Of a stretch of 64,000 nucleotides of DNA, positions 58,756 through 64,000 are shown one piece after another. The DNA comes from Panorpa germanica. Its lineage: Eukaryota > Arthropoda > Insecta > Mecoptera > Panorpidae. The stretch spans positions 6,820,001-6,884,000 of the forward strand of contig OY783217.1 of assembly GCA_963678705.1 (NCBI GenBank), in the 5' to 3' direction. Positions within the stretch are counted from its first letter, which is position 1; the number at the start of each line of letters is the position of its first letter. The notes below the pieces were generated by a model. That model ran no database searches. It saw only the letters and a list, made by a program, of their open reading frames with translations, and was not told the DNA's origin. The position numbers and the translations under genes are program-made.

Positions 58756-60388
58756 TGGAAGTAGCAAAGGAATTCTAAAGAATCTATAAAATAAAATTAG
58801 ACCAATTTGGATTAAATATTTCTAGATTTCGCTTAAGCAAAATACTACGTAGATTTGAGTTTGATTGGATTTGCGTTTTGCGGGAATATCCAATAACATA
58901 GAAATTTCTTCATATTTTTCATGAGTGAGGACACACCGTATTTTCAAATTTAAAAGAGTAACGGTAATTAGAACTGTTACAATTTTCTGTTTTGATTCAA
59001 TTTATTCCCCGAACTAATGACATTTGTTGTTTACTTGCTTCATTTACGTACAGTGTTTAATGTTTTTGTGGAAATGAGTTTATGAAAGTACACATAAAAC
59101 AAAAATAAGAAAATTACTTTTAAAGTAGTAATGACTCGTCATTAGTTGGCTGATGACGACGACGATGAGGGAGAAGGAGGGCGCAAGGGGTACAAGTGAA
59201 TTATTTACATCAGACTGACGTATTTAAATAACTGATGAATTGTTTTTTTTATTTAATGTATTCATATTTCAAGTCAACGAAAACAAATATTCGAAAAATA
59301 TTTTCTAGAAAGAAAATGTTTAAATAATTTATTATAATTGCTATTCATTACAAGTAGGTACAAAATATTTTATTCCTTCCAGTTAAATTTACTATTTTCG
59401 TGGTAAATAACCTATTTTTTATATGGAGATCCTCTGAACCTCTTCAAACTACAATTACAATTAATATTACCCTTGCGAATATAACATTAGAAATTTAAAT
59501 CGCCAACAGAAGGCAAAGTTTTTTACGCTAGAAACATAATAACAAAGAGTGATCTTGATATTACATATATCTATCTGTAAACGTATCATTTACCTCACGA
59601 AACGTCCATATATCACATAAACACCCTGTTTATACTTACGTGTTATATTTACTTTAAAAACTTTTTTTTATCATTCACGTAATGGAAATCATATTTAATA
59701 GCAAACAGTAAGTCAACATAAGAAAGAAGAAGGGAAAATAAGAATCTCCCAGGAGTACTGAAAGACATTTACAGACAGCAAAAATGTCAACTTCGATATG
59801 AAGTTGTTTGTAAATAGGAAATGTAAATCTAAATGTAAATGTAAACAGCGCAATAAGAAAAAAATCAAAATGTTTTTTATACACTGATTTGATGTGAAAT
59901 TTTTTATATAGAATAAAAAGTAATAAAACTTATGTAATATGATATGCATATATACTTATATATAGGTACACCCCACGAAAAAAGCACACAAGAAAAAAAC
60001 CACACATTTATAAATATACACACGAAAGGTTGCCTATCTGCGACCTTGATGATCACAGAAAAATGCCCAAATAGAAAATATCTAAACCAATAAATGTGCA
60101 CACTGGCACAGGTATAAAATTGTCTTGCAATGCAATTTCGCACTTGCTAGGTTACTATAAGGTCTTTTTATTGCAATAAATAACAAAAATGTTGTAAAAA
60201 CTGTCTAGTTGGTGTAAACATTGATACAACTTTAAAAAAAAAACAAGTTTTTGTTGCAGTTTTATGCAACTGTCTATCTGGTGTAAAACCGGCATTACAT
60301 TGCTCTTCATTTTCTATCAGTGGGCATAAATAATAATTGTTGATTCTCATAATACACTTTACTGATATGTTGTCTGACTTGATATAAT
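58756..60388. other. No gene recognised
   Basis: Purine-rich patch at 59150-59200 (gacgacgacgatg). A repeated tgtctatctggtgtaaa-like string occurs twice at 60205-60290 around an A run. Nothing else. Confidence 0.4.
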
Positions 60389-60722
60389 CTTAATATATAT
60401 AAATTACGTGTCACTGCATCTCCCCGCGATGGACTCCTAAACTACTTAACCGATTTTAATCAAATTTGTACACCGTGTGCAGTTTGGTCCAACTTGAAAG
60501 ATAGGATAGCTTAAATCTCAATTTATTTATCTTATTGCTAATTATTTGTCTATTAATTATCTGTATATGACATATGACATCGGGCGACGATGATGGCGAC
60601 ATCTGTTGACTAGATTGAGTAAATATTCTGTTGAGTAAATCGAAATCTGTTGACTAGATTGAGTAAATATTCAATAGATGGCGCTACGTTAGGCACAGCA
60701 ACGCGTGGCCGGGATAGCTAGT
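60389..60722 (-). mobile_element. Young dispersed element, CTAGCTGTCCCGGCC start, copy 2
   Basis: The inverted, nearly identical partner of 40238-40571, including the same internal duplication of gaatatttactcaatctagt. The few differences cluster in the last 70 bp. Confidence 0.65.
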
Positions 60723-60751
60723 AAAATATATATCATACTCGCATATATGTA

Positions 60752-60880
60752 CTACTCCGCTGTTTAATATCTTTTTAATTATATATGGATATAATCAGTT
60801 AAACTTGATAACAACAAAATCCAGAAAATATAGCACTGGTTCGGAGATCGAGCACAAAGACACAGCATTAATGTCAGCGT
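60752..60880 (-). mobile_element. tRNA-derived SINE, worn copy
   Basis: On the minus strand the body atattttctggattt follows a B-box-like gatctccgaacc and a tRNA-like head remnant. No tail. Confidence 0.5.
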
Positions 60881-61041
60881 GTCAGTCAAATTATAAAATA
60901 TAAAACATCTGTATTTATAACTTTTGCGATTGTTATGCAAAAGGATCATGTGAAATTAACACACAGAAAAAGTGATCAGATATGAAAATAACACACAGAA
61001 TAAGTCTACAAGCCTATGAGAGTTAAGGCGTTTTCTAATAT

Positions 61042-61200
61042 ACTTTTTTTTTAATTTATGTAACTTCGGACTACTTCTTATGCTGAGTCCTACTAATCAC
61101 ACATCACTGCCTAATAAGTTTATGGTAAACATGGTAACTTAATGATGGTACCCGAAGACACTGCAGTCAATCACCAATGCTCTCGCACACTGGCCATCTT
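61042..61200 (-). mobile_element. tRNA-derived SINE with tail, internally deleted
   Basis: On the minus strand: gagagcattggtgattgact, a short body, aacttattaggcagtg, then the tail module taggactcagcataag and an A run. It keeps head, palindromic body and tail in the same order as the copy at 32362, but lacks the tctgggttt block. Confidence 0.6.
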
Positions 61201-62311
61201 CTACAACAAGTAAATTGCCTTGTGATGTACCGAAAAGCTAGTGAGCATTATTAGCGTAACTCCGAATAGATTAAATATTTACAGGAGGAAAATTAGAACT
61301 CCGTCAGCAGAAAAGAATCGTGTCAGCATTTCTCCGATAACTGTACTTAATTTGAAGTTGACTTCTTATCTTAATGGAATCTCACGTATGACACTTGACC
61401 CCGGAAGTTATCAAGATCGGTGGCTAGAGACGAGAACGAGAATGAGAATGGGAATGAGAAAATAGGATACATGTTTCATATGAGACAAAGAAAATTTTGT
61501 AATATAATCCAATATTTTGCTCGTATATAGCTTCACTGTATTTTTAAAAAATAACTGGTCCAATCACAGTATTACATAATGGGTTCGAGATTCATCTATC
61601 TTTTTGACGTCAAATCGTAAGTTCAGTGAACCGAACACACGTGTGTGTGTGTGTGTGTGGGTGGTCTTTTATACTTCATATTATAGAAAAGATATATTTG
61701 GTTTGTTTGATGATCCTTAATATAGAAAAGTGCTTTGAGAGTGTATCCTTTTCTTTGATATCCTTCCGATATTTTTATATATAAATTTAATAGTTGTTTT
61801 CTTCAAAATAAATATGACATGACTTTCAATGCCGTATATAAGATCATCTTCCCCATTATTCCATTCCCCATTCATCATGACCCGGATGATTGTATGAGGC
61901 TCATTCAAATATAGACCGGAATGGTCCAATTGATGCACGTATGTCGAATGATGATTAGTAATGTTATAATTCGTTCTATGCTTATTTAAGGATTTATCAT
62001 TTAGTAGGTAATATTTCCACGTAAGGATTAAAGAATTTAGACATTAGGTAGAAAAACCAAATCTATGATGTGGGTCAGATTGATGTCTAGATTGTAATGA
62101 CTAATTTGGAAATGATAACAATTATACGTAGTCGAGATTAGTGGAAAAAATTTAAATGGAAAGATTTTCAATATGTAATAAAAATTTAACGAGTCAAGAA
62201 TCGTTCTTTCTTGGGTTTGTCTGTCATAGGATAACGACGCGTTATTGCAGCTGTGGAGACTTATAATTTGGTGAATAAACTTTTAATAGGAAAAATAAGG
62301 TTTTCTTTTTT
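61201..62311. other. No gene; microsatellites
   Basis: A gagaat/gagaac hexamer tract at about 61428-61460 and a TG run at 61640-61659. No gene signal. Confidence 0.45.
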
Positions 62312-62435
62312 TAACGACACAGTAGAGCATTGATGCTTGACTCTGACTACTCTGTTCTCGGATTTGATCCCCGGGCCAGAATTATATTTTCTGGGTTTGA
62401 TAAAATAAGATTTAATTGGTTGTGCGCAACCATAG
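62312..62435 (+). mobile_element. tRNA-derived SINE, plus strand
   Basis: gacacagtagagcattgatg (A-box region), ggatttgatccccgggcc (B-box region), atattttctgggtttgat and a worn body. Followed by an A-rich low-complexity tract to about 62560. Confidence 0.65.
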
Positions 62436-64000
62436 AAAAATGAATATTGAAAAAAAAATGATCACAAAAAGAAAAATTCGAAAACGAAAATAGAAAAAGA
62501 AAAAAGAAAAGGAAAGAAGAAGAAAAAAAAAATAGAAATAATATATATATAAAAAATGTAATATTGATTTAAAGTGCTAATAACTACCAATAGTTGATGC
62601 ACTGAAAAATAAATATTAAAAAAAAGGTTTTCTTTAATTCTACGTATAAAGACTGTTCCACTTAAAAAAAACAAAGATTCTGTATTTTCTTATAAGTTGT
62701 ATGAGGATGTTTTATATGAAATGTTACTAAATCCGACTCTCTTATTGGAAATTGACATCACAAAAATATTGGAGATTGTCAATGATAGGATATAAATTGG
62801 AAATAGACCATGGTTAAGTTTTTTCGCCAGAAATGAACAAGTAGATATTTCACTCTAAAACGTAGATCATCTACCATCTAAACACAGACCTGACCACGAT
62901 AGTGTTCAAATATTCCCCTCTCCAAAATATTCACTTGTTGACGCCTCTCATATAATAATACACCCTGTACGTCTTACTTTACACCCTGCAATATATAAGA
63001 ATCAGTTTTCCGCAAAGGGATCTAGTAATAACGCAAAATGTCAAAGTTGAAATGGGTTTGTGTCTATTTTGAAACCCCCCTTGTTTTTAAAAGAGAATCA
63101 GGGACCATCACGAAACTCCTAAACCAATGTTTACTTTCGTAAGATTTGATTAAGAACTTTATTATAAAATCAATGAAATTAAAAACGTAAAATGCCTCAC
63201 AAAATCAACAAGATAAAATAACGAGGGGACGAGACCAGAGAAAGGAAGACGGTAAACCAGAGACAGTAGACTCAAACTCTTTTGGCGCTTCGTAAAACTT
63301 ATTTTGAGATAAGGAAGTATATTAAATATCATATTTCTATAGAGGTCTTATGTGTTTAATATATTTAACAATGTCCTATTATTGTTCCCGTTTATTAACT
63401 TTTTTTATTATGTGTTTTAGGGAAAAGGGATGGGTTTCAATTAAGAGGGAGTACAAAGCTCGTATTTTCCACATTTCCAAGGGTTGTACGCTACTCTTTA
63501 TAACAGATGGAGTTTCTGAATGGAATATAATTAGAGAAGACGTTTTAAATTAATTGACCTATAAAGAAAGCATATCAGTTTTAAAAGTCTTGTGTACACA
63601 ACTGACACGACATAATTAAATTTAACTACTAAAATTAACTTATTACTTGAAAACGAAATAGCAATATGGATATAAACATATTTTATCTTTAGTTTAGTTG
63701 TAAAACAGTAAGTATTAAGTACTCTATTGAATAATGAAATGTCACAAGTAAAGAAAAAGTTTTAGACGCCTCATTTCTAGAATATCGCGGAAAATATAAT
63801 AATAGTTTCCGTGTCACTTTTAAATCAGCAGAATGCATGTACATTTATATGATTCAATGAATTACAGAATTGCGGATTCATTTCGGCGCTATTCTTTTTC
63901 GCAGTGCAGCCAATTTTTTAGACCAATTTCTTTTTACATTGTAGCTACAATATTGCTTTAGTTCAAATTAAGACAGTTTGGCGTTGACTGATGCTTAAAT
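62436..64000. other. A-rich tract, then no gene recognised
   Basis: 62455-62560 is an A/G-rich low-complexity run. The remainder holds a 67-codon plus-strand frame (63350-63553) with no recognisable domain. Confidence 0.4.

Noticed and set aside
32362-61200. SINE tail pieces as a separate repeat family
   Set aside because: The complete copy at 32362-32572 shows head, body and tail as one unit.
62455-62560. Minus-strand hydrophobic frame (62462-62674)
   Set aside because: It is the complement of an A/G-rich low-complexity tract.

Overview
The window is AT-rich animal DNA, almost certainly from an insect. It has spliced genes with long introns, an insect-type Na-K-Cl cotransporter (NKCC/Ncc69-like) exon pair, a tRNA-derived SINE, RNase-H-bearing LINEs, a mariner relic and many small inverted-repeat DNA elements. 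The order cannot be fixed from sequence alone. Coding density is very low, so most long open frames are chance.

Layout. Positions 771-13427 (minus strand) hold one complete gene of seven coding exons. All exon phases agree, and it encodes a 562-residue membrane protein with about ten hydrophobic segments. It may be a drug/metabolite-transporter (DMT) type carrier. Its 8.8 kb first intron is full of repeats. From 13.4 to 36 kb I see no firm gene: a decayed mariner, LINE 3' ends, nested MITE-like elements and SINEs, plus two weak exon candidates on the plus strand (34119-34264 and 36643-36710). At 40866-41683 (plus strand) are three coding blocks of an SLC12 cation-chloride cotransporter. Their outer neighbours are not recognisable in the window, so the flanking introns are probably very long. 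From 41.9 to 64 kb there is again no firm gene; it contains hAT-like elements, an RNase H LINE with clean target-site duplications, long dispersed repeats and SINEs.

The most striking feature is in the SLC12 gene. A 393 bp hAT-like element (40910-41302) with 15 bp inverted ends and a perfect 8 bp target duplication, GGTACAGT, sits inside what reads as one ancestral coding exon. The duplicated 8-mer supplies GT at the left edge and AG at the right edge. Splicing between them would remove the whole element and keep the reading frame, at a cost of two codons. This looks like a new intron made by a transposon through its own target duplication.

All calls come from reading the sequence by eye. 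No database search, transcript data or alignment program was available, and repeat borders are good to a few bases unless a target duplication is quoted.
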